The notes under the pieces: model-generated
The model's database searches: none
What the model saw: the letters and a program-made list of their open reading frames with translations, nothing else
Told to the model about the DNA's origin: nothing
Assembly: GCF_022012415.1 (NCBI RefSeq)
Contig: NZ_JAKLTR010000012.1
Location: 124,001-188,000 of the forward strand
Direction: 5' to 3'
DNA length: 64,000 nucleotides
Source: Terrimonas ginsenosidimutans
GTDB taxonomy: Bacteria; Bacteroidota; Bacteroidia; Chitinophagales; Chitinophagaceae
Position numbers and translations under genes: made by a program
Shown here: piece after piece, positions 44,231 through 52,214 of the stretch
Numbering within the stretch: the stretch's first letter is position 1
Layout of the letters: each line of letters starts with the position of its first letter

Positions 44231-45598
44231 ATGTCACCACTGAAAAAGTATATCGGGCTCAAAAGAAAGATCTCAATCATTTTTAGCATTATTTTCCTTT
44301 TCCTCGGACTTTGTTTTAATAGCTGGGATTACCGTCGTATCAAAGGACTGCTGATTTCAAATCATGACTGGTATCTCACTACAAAAGCTGGTGAAGAAAT
44401 AACGAAACCCGATACCGGGAGATGTATTGCATATATACGCGAAGACACTTTACTGCAGAAAAGAATAGGGGCCAGAACAGACACCTCAGTCACCTGCACT
44501 ATTGCGGGGTTTCCTGATCTGACAAAGCTTAAGCCCGGTATCACAGATACGCTGGGCTACCGCTTCGCCCTGGTTGAAAGTAATAACCCAGCAAAGAAGC
44601 AGCTAATTGTTTTTGGACTAAAAAACAGTAAGCTTTATGCCCATTTATCTACGATATTGTACTGGCTGGTGTTGTCTACTATTTTAAGTGCTGTGCTTGC
44701 CGGAGTATTATTCTATTTCACCCTCAGGCTTATCTTATCGCCTCTACAATTGCTGATCGAACGCGTAAAAAACTTTACCGCCACTCACTCACCCCAGCCG
44801 CTGCACCTGCAGCCCGCCGGAGATGAATTGTACGAACTGACCTCTTCGATCAACGGCATGATGAAACGGATAGAAGATTCCATCCGGCAGCAGCAGGGCT
44901 TCTTCGCATCTGCTTCACATGAATTAAAGACACCGTTGGCTATACTACGCACAGAGTTGGAGGTAAGATTGGCTAAACCAGATGCAGATACACACAACAG
45001 CGTGTTCTTAAGAAATCAACTGGAGGAAATTGTACGATTGCAGGATGTGGTCAACCATTTTCTCGTGGTAAGCCAGGCAAGAACCGGCAGCCTTTCCATC
45101 TTTTGTCAGCCATTTGATATAATGTTACTGCTCTTGCAGGTATTTGAACGTCTTCAACCGATCCTGCATAAAACCCGCCTCATTCCTACTCTTCATTTTG
45201 ATAACGAAATTGCCGGAAAACTGATCAATGCGGATAAGGACATGCTGCGGATCGTGCTGATGAATTTACTGACCAATTGCACTAAATATGGCATCCCGGG
45301 TTCAAGACTGAATTGCACAGTTTCCGCATCCGGTGAAACAAATCAGTTGAGCATACAGATCACCAACGCTATTGAAGAAGAATCGCTGAATACAGACAAA
45401 CTGCGCAATGCGTTTGTTCGCGGATCGGTATCCGGGGAGGGCTCAGGGTTGGGTTTGTGGCTGGCAAACGAGATCATTACACAGCATAACGGAAAATTAA
45501 AGATCCTCAGCATTGATCAGACTTTCACCGCCATCATCCTGATCCCGGGGCTACAGGCCGCAGATGAACTGGTCATGAAGGAAAATAACGTTCAATGA
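44231..45598 (+). CDS. HAMP-containing sensor histidine kinase
   Basis: A 455-residue inner-membrane kinase, partner of the preceding regulator. Two transmembrane segments (about 13-30 and 141-165) frame a small periplasmic domain of about 110 residues with C65 and C89, then HAMP (about 166-220). H230 in ASHELKTPLA is the phosphoacceptor. The ATPase has an N-box NLLTNCTKYG (C where A is usual) and a G-box GEGSGLGLWLAN. Its last 26 bp overlap the end of an oppositely oriented receiver gene. Confidence 0.94.
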   Translation: MSPLKKYIGLKRKISIIFSIIFLFLGLCFNSWDYRRIKGLLISNHDWYLTTKAGEEITKPDTGRCIAYIREDTLLQKRIGARTDTSVTCTIAGFPDLTKLKPGITDTLGYRFALVESNNPAKKQLIVFGLKNSKLYAHLSTILYWLVLSTILSAVLAGVLFYFTLRLILSPLQLLIERVKNFTATHSPQPLHLQPAGDELYELTSSINGMMKRIEDSIRQQQGFFASASHELKTPLAILRTELEVRLAKPDADTHNSVFLRNQLEEIVRLQDVVNHFLVVSQARTGSLSIFCQPFDIMLLLLQVFERLQPILHKTRLIPTLHFDNEIAGKLINADKDMLRIVLMNLLTNCTKYGIPGSRLNCTVSASGETNQLSIQITNAIEEESLNTDKLRNAFVRGSVSGEGSGLGLWLANEIITQHNGKLKILSIDQTFTAIILIPGLQAADELVMKENNVQ

Positions 45599-45941
45599 CA
45601 CCTGTAAGATCTGCAAGCTCACATGGCTTCCTGATATAACCATCTGCACCAACCTCCTTCGCCAGATCTGCAAGCTCGTTATGCGCACTGAAGTAAATCA
45701 CCGGGATCGACCTGTGATCGGCATGTGCTTTCAGCATTCTGATAGCGTCTGCGCCATTCATACCCGGCATATGATGATCCATAATGATCAACCGCGGGCG
45801 ATATTGCTCTATTACTTCAACCAAACGTGAACAATCCGGTATGGTAAAAACATCGTATCCCCTGCTGTTAAAAAGGGTCTCGCAAATAAAACGGTGCTCG
45901 GGTTCGTCGTCAACTATTAAAATCTTCTTTTCACCTGTCAT
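45573..45941 (-). CDS. Stand-alone response regulator receiver, convergent with the kinase gene
   Basis: A single REC domain of 122 residues: DDE acidic pocket at 11-13, phosphoacceptor in LIIMDHHMPGMNG (about D51), FSAH and the lysine in IRKPCE. The CheY-like fold without output domain suggests interaction with a kinase or other protein. Its 3' end overlaps the kinase gene tail-to-tail by 26 bp, so full-length transcripts of the two would be complementary there. Confidence 0.92.
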   Translation of the reverse strand: MTGEKKILIVDDEPEHRFICETLFNSRGYDVFTIPDCSRLVEVIEQYRPRLIIMDHHMPGMNGADAIRMLKAHADHRSIPVIYFSAHNELADLAKEVGADGYIRKPCELADLTGVIERYFPS

Positions 45942-46247
45942 GGTAACAACAAATAAGCCTTCAAGGTAGTTACAATGTTTGTGTATACTGCCGTTTCTCC
46001 TGCCTATGAAGAGAATTTAATAACCGGGGAATTATTTTCCCTCCCTTTTACTTTAGATCAGAGGGGTATAACCATTGTTAGTACCGGTATTGACTTAGCC
46101 CATAAGATCTGATTGAGATTTTTATTGACCTAACTCAAGAAGAATAACCCCTCACACTCCATATCCTCGTTAATGAATTCTAAATTAACAGCTATGTGCA
46201 GACAACTATTGGGAATATTGCAACGATTATGTAACTTATACATATAA
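45942..46247. other. AT-rich intergenic region before the ApbE operon
   Basis: No gene is supported. A GAGGGGT word near 46058 and ACCCCTC near 46145 could pair across about 80 bp, without other signs of a structured RNA. Both flanking genes are transcribed away from it, so it should contain two promoters, which I could not locate. Confidence 0.4.
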
Positions 46248-46640
46248 ATGAAAAGATCCGGCGCGATAGTATTTTTCCTCATCTACCTGGCAGCGGTCAT
46301 CCAGATCGAACAACTGGTCAAGATCCCCGTCCTGTTCCAGCATTACCGGGAACACATCCGTATGGAGGGGAAAATCTCTTTTCTGGCCTTCCTGCAGGAA
46401 CACTACGTTCAGGATGACGGCCCTGATGCCGACTATGCACGCGACATGCAGTTACCGTTTAAAACGTCCCATCACTTTTTTATACTGATGACCGCTGCAG
46501 CGCCCAAACCTGCTGCGGATTATGTTAGTCCCGCGGTCGATCCCAGGAGCCATTATATAAGCCCGTTCGATGATCCAGGCCCTGCAAATCTTTTTACAGA
46601 TCAGATCTTCCAGCCTCCGCGACGCAGCTCACTCATTTAA
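46248..46640 (+). CDS. Small membrane-anchored protein of unknown function
   Basis: A 130-residue protein with one N-terminal hydrophobic segment (about 6-24, IVFFLIYLAAVIQIEQLVKI trimmed) and a polar remainder containing PVLFQHYREHIRMEGKISFL and FLQEHYVQDDG and LPFKTSHH. Proteins with the pattern of a membrane anchor, a histidine-rich HYxEH and a LPFKTxxH word are common in Bacteroidota close to metal-related outer-membrane genes; metal binding is plausible but not shown. It lies 103 bp before the thioredoxin gene on the same strand, so it may be the first gene of that unit. Confidence 0.7.
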   Translation: MKRSGAIVFFLIYLAAVIQIEQLVKIPVLFQHYREHIRMEGKISFLAFLQEHYVQDDGPDADYARDMQLPFKTSHHFFILMTAAAPKPAADYVSPAVDPRSHYISPFDDPGPANLFTDQIFQPPRRSSLI

Positions 46641-46743
46641 AAGTTAAAAGGTTTAAAAATTTAACGTTTGCATTGAACTGGTAAACATTAAACTTTAAAA
46701 ACTCCACTTCTCTATCCATTTTATTTCACTACACCCTTAAAGT

Positions 46744-47187
46744 ATGAGATATATTTTAATGGCATGGTTATGCCTTGCCTTGCCGTTCTCACAGGATTGG
46801 ATGAGCGATATGAGTAAAGCTGCAGCCATCGCCCGTGATCAGAAAAAACTGATCCTGCTTAATTTCTCCGGATCCGACTGGTGCGCGCCCTGTGTGCGAC
46901 TGAAAAAAGAGATCCTGCAGTCAACCGAATTCGGCGAGGCCGCTAGTTCGCTGGTTCTCGTGAATGCAGATTTTCCGCGCAACAGAAAAAACCAACTGAG
47001 CAAAGAACAGCAGCAATTGAACAATGAACTTGCAGATCGCTACAATCCCGAGGGAAAGTTTCCCTATACGCTTTTGCTTAATGCCGAAGGAAAAGTATTA
47101 CGTGCATGGGACGGGTTCCCATCCAACGGCAAAACAGCTTTCCTCGAAGAATTAAAAAAACAATCCATACAAAATGCACCTAAGTGA
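46744..47187 (+). CDS. Thioredoxin-family protein
   Basis: A 147-residue thioredoxin-like protein with a short hydrophobic N-terminus (ILMAWLCLALPFS) that can act as a signal peptide or anchor. The redox motif is WCAPC in NFSGSDWCAPCVRLKKEI, and the cis-proline follows in FPYTLLL. Periplasmic thiol reduction or disulfide exchange is likely. Only 3 bp separate it from apbE, so the two are translated together, and the thioredoxin may keep the cysteines of the CxC lipoprotein encoded two genes downstream reduced. Confidence 0.9.
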   Translation: MRYILMAWLCLALPFSQDWMSDMSKAAAIARDQKKLILLNFSGSDWCAPCVRLKKEILQSTEFGEAASSLVLVNADFPRNRKNQLSKEQQQLNNELADRYNPEGKFPYTLLLNAEGKVLRAWDGFPSNGKTAFLEELKKQSIQNAPK

Positions 47188-47190
47188 CCA

Positions 47191-48114
47191 ATGAAAGAAT
47201 ATAGACGATCGTCACGGCTGATGGGCAATCATTTTGAGATCACTGTTCTTGCCGGCAATGAACAGAACGCTCATGAGTTTATCGAAACAGGATTTAACGA
47301 AATAGAGCGGATCGAAAAACTACTGACGACTTTTGATGAGTCCAGCCAGGTGAATAAAGTGAACGCGAAAGCCGGTATTAGCTCCGTTAAGGTAGATCGC
47401 GAAGTATTCGATCTTATTGCACGATCTATCCGGATATCAGGCATCACTGACGGCGCATTTGATATCACCTACGGTTCTATTGACAAGCGGCTCTGGAATT
47501 TTGACCGGACAATGACCGCATTACCCGACCCGGAAACAGCACGCCGGATGGTCCGCCTGATCGATTATCGCAAAGTGATCCTCGATGAACAAGCCGCCAC
47601 CGTTTACCTGCCGGAAAAAGGCATGCGGATCGGCTTTGGCGGTATCGGCAAAGGCTATGCGGCTGAAAAAGCAAAGACCTTACTTATGCAGCAGGGAATT
47701 CCCGGCGGGATCATTAACGCTTCCGGAGATCTTGCTGCCTGGGGAAAAGATGCATCAGGAAATGACTGGACGGTCGGCATCAGTAATCCCGACAACGCCA
47801 CCGATGTTTTTTCCTGGCTGCCGCTAAAGGATATGGCCATTGCAACTTCCGGCAATTATGAAAAATATGTGCTCATCAATGGTCAAAAGTATTCGCATAC
47901 CATCAACCCCAAAACAGGATTGCCGGTAACCGGTATCAAAAGCGTAACCGTTCTTGCCCCGAATGCCGAACTCGCAGATGCTATGACCACACCCGTCATG
48001 ATCATGGGCATCAAAGCTGGCCTTTCCCTCATCAACCAGGTAAAAGGACTGGCTTGTATAATCATCGACGATCATAAACACATCTATTCATCTTCAAACA
48101 TTCGATTACAATGA
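47191..48114 (+). CDS. apbE: ApbE-family FAD:protein FMN transferase without visible signal peptide
   Basis: A 307-residue enzyme of the ApbE family, which attaches FMN from FAD to Ser/Thr residues of flavoproteins using magnesium. Family landmarks are MGNHFEITV at the start, FDITYGSIDKRLWNF, GIGKGYAAEKAK, GIINASGDLAAWG, SGNYEKY with YSHTINPKTGLPV, and ADAMTTPVMIMG for metal binding. Bacterial ApbE proteins are usually exported lipoproteins, but here the catalytic fold begins at residue 10 with no leader and no room for one, because the thioredoxin stop is 3 bp upstream. The enzyme is thus predicted cytoplasmic. It overlaps the DUF4266 gene by 4 bp (ATGA). Confidence 0.93.
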   Translation: MKEYRRSSRLMGNHFEITVLAGNEQNAHEFIETGFNEIERIEKLLTTFDESSQVNKVNAKAGISSVKVDREVFDLIARSIRISGITDGAFDITYGSIDKRLWNFDRTMTALPDPETARRMVRLIDYRKVILDEQAATVYLPEKGMRIGFGGIGKGYAAEKAKTLLMQQGIPGGIINASGDLAAWGKDASGNDWTVGISNPDNATDVFSWLPLKDMAIATSGNYEKYVLINGQKYSHTINPKTGLPVTGIKSVTVLAPNAELADAMTTPVMIMGIKAGLSLINQVKGLACIIIDDHKHIYSSSNIRLQ

Positions 48115-48344
48115 AACAGAATAAACAGATTTTATCCATGCTCGCTGTCATAGCAAGCGTAAGTGCAATGACATTAACTTCCTGCACAACAGTCAAAGAA
48201 TATCAAAAGAACAAACTCAATGATGGAGAAATGACATTGGGAAACCGGAAAGTAGAAAAAACCGAATTGAGTTTCCAGTCATACAGAGAAGGCGCATCCG
48301 GCGCCAACGCCGGCAAATCAGGAGGTGGTTGCGGCTGCAACTAA
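48111..48344 (+). CDS. DUF4266 small lipoprotein with C-terminal GGGCGCN
   Basis: A 77-residue lipoprotein: signal peptide, lipobox LTSC with C25, then about 50 residues ending in a glycine-rich tail with a CxC pair (GGGCGCN). This tail is the hallmark of DUF4266, whose function is unknown. The words REGASGANAGKS just before the tail recall the S-G-A-T type of ApbE acceptor motif but lack the acceptor Thr at the expected place. The CxC could bind metal or be a redox pair served by the thioredoxin. Translation is coupled to apbE by the ATGA overlap, which suggests a functional link. Confidence 0.88.
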   Translation: MKQNKQILSMLAVIASVSAMTLTSCTTVKEYQKNKLNDGEMTLGNRKVEKTELSFQSYREGASGANAGKSGGGCGCN

Positions 48345-48416
48345 TGTGGTTGCAAATTTAAGAATCAGTTGTACAGCCAGGCAGCGCCGGCTTTAACTAA
48401 ACACCGTTTAAACATT

Positions 48417-49601
48417 ATGAAAAGAATATTTCTGAGTGCCGCAGGACTCTTCATGCTGTCGCAGCTCATTGCGCAACAAAGAGATTCAACAGGCTTCCAG
48501 GCAAGAAAATTAAAGGTCGAAGAAGTGAACCTCGTTTCCAGCTACTATAGCCAGAACGGAAATAATGCTGCCGTTACCGGTGGCATTGGATCGCAAAAAC
48601 TCACTGATATAGCCAACGTGTTTGACGTAAAATTAGTGGGCTATGATAAGAGAAAAAGAAAGCATTCACTGGATGTGGAGCTTGGTATTGATCATTACAC
48701 TTCCGCATCCTCTGACAAGGTTGACCTGAAAAGTAATTCATCTGCCTCACATGCCGATACAAGATTTTATCCTTCTGCTGTGTGGACCATCGAAAATGAA
48801 TTGAAAGGTCACTCTTTTTCTATCGGGCTTTCGTCTTCTACAGAATTTGACTACCAGTCTTTCGGAGGCAATCTTAGCTACTCGAAAAAAACAAAGAACA
48901 AAAGCGGGGAATTCACTGCAAAGGCACAGGTTTATCTTGACCAGGTGAAACAGGTGACTCCTGTGGAATTGCGCCCGGGTGGTGAACGTGATGAACATTA
49001 TCCTGGCGAGAACAGGAATACATTTGCCGGATCACTTTCCTATACGCAGATCATCAATCAGCGGCTACAGGTGGCAGTACTCGCCGACGTCGTGCGGCAA
49101 CAGGGATTTTTAAGTCTTCCGTTCTACCGCGTTTATTTCAACGACGGCTCTGTTCACCAGGAAAAACTACCGGATAGCCGTTTCAAGCTTCCCCTTGGAT
49201 TACGCGCGAATTACTTCGTCGGAGATAACATTATCCTTCGAAGCTACTACAGGTTTTATACTGACAACTGGGGGATCCGATCACACACTGCGGAAATGGA
49301 AGTGCCTGTGAAACTGAACGCTTTTCTTTCGGTGAGTCCGTTCTACCGGTATTATACGCAAACATCTGTCAAATATTTTGCGCCTTATGAAAAACATACC
49401 GCGCAGGATGCGTATTACACGAGCAACTATGATCTGTCAAAATTCAACAGTTCTTTCTTTGGAGCAGGCCTTCGCTGGTTACCGCCACAGGGCCTGTTCG
49501 GTTTACAGCATTTCAACATGATTGAGGTGAGGTATGGACACTATAAAAAGAACATTGACATGCAGTCGAACATCATCTCATTGAACTTGCGGTTCAAATA
49601 A
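48417..49601 (+). CDS. DUF3570 outer-membrane beta-barrel protein
   Basis: A predicted outer-membrane protein of 394 residues. The MKRIFLS start gives a signal peptide ending in IAQ; an upstream ATG (48369) would add residues unlike a leader. The rest alternates polar and aromatic residues typical of beta-barrels (FRSYYRFYTDNWGI-like words) and ends in ISLNLRFK. DUF3570 proteins recur after DUF4266 and ApbE genes; they probably form a surface pore or docking barrel for the small lipoprotein. The function is unknown. It closes the operon and is followed by the large palindrome. Confidence 0.88.
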   Translation: MKRIFLSAAGLFMLSQLIAQQRDSTGFQARKLKVEEVNLVSSYYSQNGNNAAVTGGIGSQKLTDIANVFDVKLVGYDKRKRKHSLDVELGIDHYTSASSDKVDLKSNSSASHADTRFYPSAVWTIENELKGHSFSIGLSSSTEFDYQSFGGNLSYSKKTKNKSGEFTAKAQVYLDQVKQVTPVELRPGGERDEHYPGENRNTFAGSLSYTQIINQRLQVAVLADVVRQQGFLSLPFYRVYFNDGSVHQEKLPDSRFKLPLGLRANYFVGDNIILRSYYRFYTDNWGIRSHTAEMEVPVKLNAFLSVSPFYRYYTQTSVKYFAPYEKHTAQDAYYTSNYDLSKFNSSFFGAGLRWLPPQGLFGLQHFNMIEVRYGHYKKNIDMQSNIISLNLRFK

Positions 49602-49625
49602 CGCACCTGTGCGACCGGGAGCTGA

Positions 49626-49863
49626 TTAAAGTTGCCTGTTATAGGCTCCCGCTGATTACACAGATGATACTCTCATCTCCAGTGAGATCACGTTAGCTAA
49701 TGTACAATCCTGACCCTGGAGGCGCTTCGAATATTACGGAGACGATCAGCGTAATCTGCGAAGCGCCTCCAGGATCAGGGTTATTCGATGAAAAAATGAT
49801 CGCTCCATAGACGAACAGTGTCATCTGCGTAATCAACGGGAACCCAAGCCAGGCAGCTTTTAA
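49626..49863. repeat. Large nested inverted-repeat element, MITE-like or structured RNA
   Basis: The outer arms, about 44 bp each (49626-49668 and 49820-49863), match imperfectly; the best part is GGCTCCCGCTGATTAC with (reversed) GGTTCCCGTTGATTAC. Inside lies a second, nearly perfect 21-bp stem, and inside that a third of 6 bp. There is no open reading frame and no recognizable target-site duplication. Such architecture suits a non-autonomous mobile element or a transcribed structured RNA. Confidence 0.6.
49709..49779. repeat. Central 21-bp stem of the palindrome
   Basis: Arms at 49709-49729 and 49759-49779 pair at 20 of 21 positions (core CCTGGAGGCGCTTCG). An inner 6-bp stem, ATTACG (49733-49738) with CGTAAT (49750-49755), sits in the loop. 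Confidence 0.75.
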
Positions 49864-49991
49864 TCACTCTGTTGCATAAATCTTTCAGAAAAAGTTGTCC
49901 GCCCCGCCCACTGACCACAATCATTAAACCCGCTGACACGACTCAGCATCTGTTATCATGTATCTACAGACATTTACATAAAATCAACACC

Positions 49992-50372
49992 ATGAAATAT
50001 ACTGACATAAAAAATCTTGGATTCAAATCCAATGAGTGGCTGGGCTCCCTTGGATTTTACCGTGAGGAATTTGAGATTTTGGGAAAATGTCTCGCAGAGG
50101 TTGCTAATAAAAACACACGCGAAGAAGCGTTAAAAGGCGTCGAGCATTTTCAGAACCAGCTCGAAGTACAAAACAGGAATATTGATGCCTATATCCGTCG
50201 CATAAAGACCTACCAGCATTTTTGCGCTGAAGATGTTAAAGCTCATGCAGGAAAGGTCAATGTTTCACTAGATAAGGACCAGGAAGAACTTGAACGTGAT
50301 CTGCTTTTTTTTGAAGAGCGGATCAAGCAGCTCAGGGAAGAGTTTAACCTATTCCTGGTGAAATGGATGTGA
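49992..50372 (+). CDS. Coiled-coil protein of unknown function
   Basis: A soluble protein of 126 residues, rich in charged residues and predicted almost fully helical, with heptad-like stretches (VEHFQNQLEVQNRNIDAYIR, LERDLLFFEERIKQLREEFN). There is no signal peptide or known domain. I start it at MKYTDIK because translation upstream of that ATG looks non-coding. It opens the stress island and precedes a six-helix membrane protein by 22 bp, so the two may act together. I do not recognize its family. Confidence 0.75.
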   Translation: MKYTDIKNLGFKSNEWLGSLGFYREEFEILGKCLAEVANKNTREEALKGVEHFQNQLEVQNRNIDAYIRRIKTYQHFCAEDVKAHAGKVNVSLDKDQEELERDLLFFEERIKQLREEFNLFLVKWM

Positions 50373-50393
50373 CCGTAAAACAGAGGTAATACT

Positions 50394-51053
50394 GTGATCA
50401 ATACAGCTTTTAAAAAAAATATGCGTCAAAATACAGTGCGCCTGGGGTATGTTTCCGCCAGCATAGCTTTTATCGCCACGCTGGGTTTTGGTATAGCACA
50501 ATTGCTACAGGTAGCGGGCGTCCTTCACTATCCTCTCGATGAGATCCTGATCTACGCGTTTTCTTTTTGTATCAGTGTCCCACTATTGGTCTCCCTGAAC
50601 GTACTTCATGAGTTCGTATCAGATAACCGGAAAACCTGGAGCAGGATCGCCATATCACTGGCCATCTGCTACGTTGTATTTGCGGCGATGGTGTACACTG
50701 TTCAACTGGCAGTTGTTCTTCCCAAATCACACGAAACCGCCTCCAGCCAGGTTTTAATCCTCTCCCCGCACTCCTTATTCTGGATGCTGGACGGGTTGGC
50801 TTATCTCTTTATGGGTTTGGCTGTACTGTTCCTGATCCCCGCATTGCTCGGTGATCATCAGGCAAAGTTGCTAAGGCTGTTTTTTCTTGCACATGGCCTG
50901 ATGACTCCCGTGGTAGTATTGGAATATATCTATCCGGATTTTTCGATCATGCTCCTTTTCCTGGCCTCGCCCTGGATCATTAGCGCCTGCGGTTCGTGGT
51001 TGCTGATGGCATTGTATTTCCGAAAAAAACTCAGGGATACACAAACTACCTGA
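50394..51053 (+). CDS. Six-helix membrane protein of unknown function
   Basis: An integral membrane protein of 219 residues (GTG start; an ATG at codon 10 is an alternative) with six to seven hydrophobic segments, at about 18-40, 50-68, 82-103, 125-147, 157-175 and 180-206. No cofactor-binding or transport motif is recognized. It probably forms a two-gene unit with the coiled-coil gene before it. Its position at the head of a series of universal stress genes hints at a stress role; this is only contextual. Confidence 0.75.
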   Translation: MINTAFKKNMRQNTVRLGYVSASIAFIATLGFGIAQLLQVAGVLHYPLDEILIYAFSFCISVPLLVSLNVLHEFVSDNRKTWSRIAISLAICYVVFAAMVYTVQLAVVLPKSHETASSQVLILSPHSLFWMLDGLAYLFMGLAVLFLIPALLGDHQAKLLRLFFLAHGLMTPVVVLEYIYPDFSIMLLFLASPWIISACGSWLLMALYFRKKLRDTQTT

Positions 51054-51356
51054 AAAGCGATCAGCCAAGTCTATTCGATACTTGTCCCTGACATGATCGT
51101 TGGATGATGGCCGATGAGCGATGGCCGTTGGCCGAAAATACAGAGACCTGTTATTGGCAATCCACTATACCAATTAGCAACAATAGCTTCCATCCAAATG
51201 CAATACCCGGGCATCGAGCTACTGTAGGAGGATCTCTTAAACGACATTGCATCGCAATGGTTGAGCGACAGGCATGACTTATATCATCCTTCCTTCTGTC
51301 CGTCCTCATAAAACCGATCCAGCAGGTAAATTAACTTCATCAAACAACATGGTAAT
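51054..51356. other. Intergenic region before the first usp gene
   Basis: No gene is supported. It contains short direct repeats of GATGGCCG (near 51105-51125) and a small hairpin CATTGC-ATC-GCAATG near 51246. No promoter box is convincing. Confidence 0.45.
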
Positions 51357-52184
51357 ATGAAAAAGATCTTACTTGCATTTGACGGCACACATTATTCACA
51401 GGCTGCACTAGAATTTGCTTACCTGATACATCAAAAAGACCACATCTTTCTCACCGGTGCATTTCTACCACAGGTCGACTACTCAAGCCTGTGGAGCTAT
51501 GCCACAACAGAAAGAGAAGGAAGAGTTGTGGCGCCTTTACTGGAAGATTCCACTGCGGAGGAAGTTCAACAGAATATTCTGCGCTTTACTGACTATTGCC
51601 AGCAGCGTGGAATACCGTGTAAAACACATACCACCTACCTTGATTTTGCGATGCCTGAACTAAAGAAAGAATCCCGTTTTGCCGATCTGCTGATCGTGAG
51701 CAGCCAGGAATTTTACAAACAGGCGGGATCGGAAGTATCAAATTACTACCTGAAAGAAATACTGCATGAACTGGAGTGTCCATTGATCGTTATACCCGAA
51801 AAGTCAATCGCCCCGTCAACCAACATCCTGGCCTATGATGGAAGTGCTTCTTCCATGTATGCGATTAAACAATTTGCCTACCTGTTTCCCGCATGGGCTA
51901 ACAACCCCACAACCATTGTTTACGCAACACCGCAGGCCGGGCGGGAATGGCCCTACGATACAGAGATCAGGGAATTCATTGAATCCCATTTTAAGAACGT
52001 GAACTGGCAACGGCTCGTGATCCCAAACAGGAACTTCTTCTCAAGCTGGCTGATGGAAAATAATGATGCCATCCTGGTAAGCGGGTCCTTTGGCCGGTCT
52101 GGCTTATCGATGTTATTCCGAAAAAGTTTCATCGCAGAAGCCATTAACGAACACTACATGCCCGTATTTATTGCGCATCAATAA
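51357..52184 (+). CDS. Universal stress protein, two UspA domains
   Basis: A 275-residue cytoplasmic protein with two UspA-like halves. The first begins KKILLAFDGTHYSQAALEFA and the second ILAYDGSASSMYAIKQFAYL. The C-terminal half has GSFGRSGLSMLFRKS, a variant of the Gx2Gx9G(S/T) ATP-binding motif with K-S in place of G-S, so nucleotide binding is uncertain. The first half has no such motif. It is followed after 30 bp by a paralogue, probably in one transcript. Universal stress proteins help survival under starvation, hypoxia or redox stress. Confidence 0.93.
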   Translation: MKKILLAFDGTHYSQAALEFAYLIHQKDHIFLTGAFLPQVDYSSLWSYATTEREGRVVAPLLEDSTAEEVQQNILRFTDYCQQRGIPCKTHTTYLDFAMPELKKESRFADLLIVSSQEFYKQAGSEVSNYYLKEILHELECPLIVIPEKSIAPSTNILAYDGSASSMYAIKQFAYLFPAWANNPTTIVYATPQAGREWPYDTEIREFIESHFKNVNWQRLVIPNRNFFSSWLMENNDAILVSGSFGRSGLSMLFRKSFIAEAINEHYMPVFIAHQ

Positions 52185-52214
52185 CATTAAAATTCTTCAC
52201 TAAATAGATTTCAT

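Larger units (their letters stand above)
49602..49991. other. Intergenic region dominated by a nested palindromic element
   Basis: Nearly two thirds of this gap is taken by inverted repeats (see the repeat entries). The rest, 49864-49991, precedes the coiled-coil gene and carries its presumed promoter. An open frame reaching left of that gene's ATG (from 49872) is not favoured as coding. Confidence 0.6.

Noticed and set aside
48300-48344. The DUF4266 tail as a RiPP precursor core
   Set aside because: A lipobox and signal peptide are present, the GGGCGCN tail is a family hallmark, and no RiPP modification or export genes lie nearby.
49872-49991. A 40-codon upstream extension of the coiled-coil gene
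   Set aside because: The extension (MHKSFRKSCPPRPL) has no helical pattern and overlaps the border of the palindrome; the ATG at 49992 has the better context.
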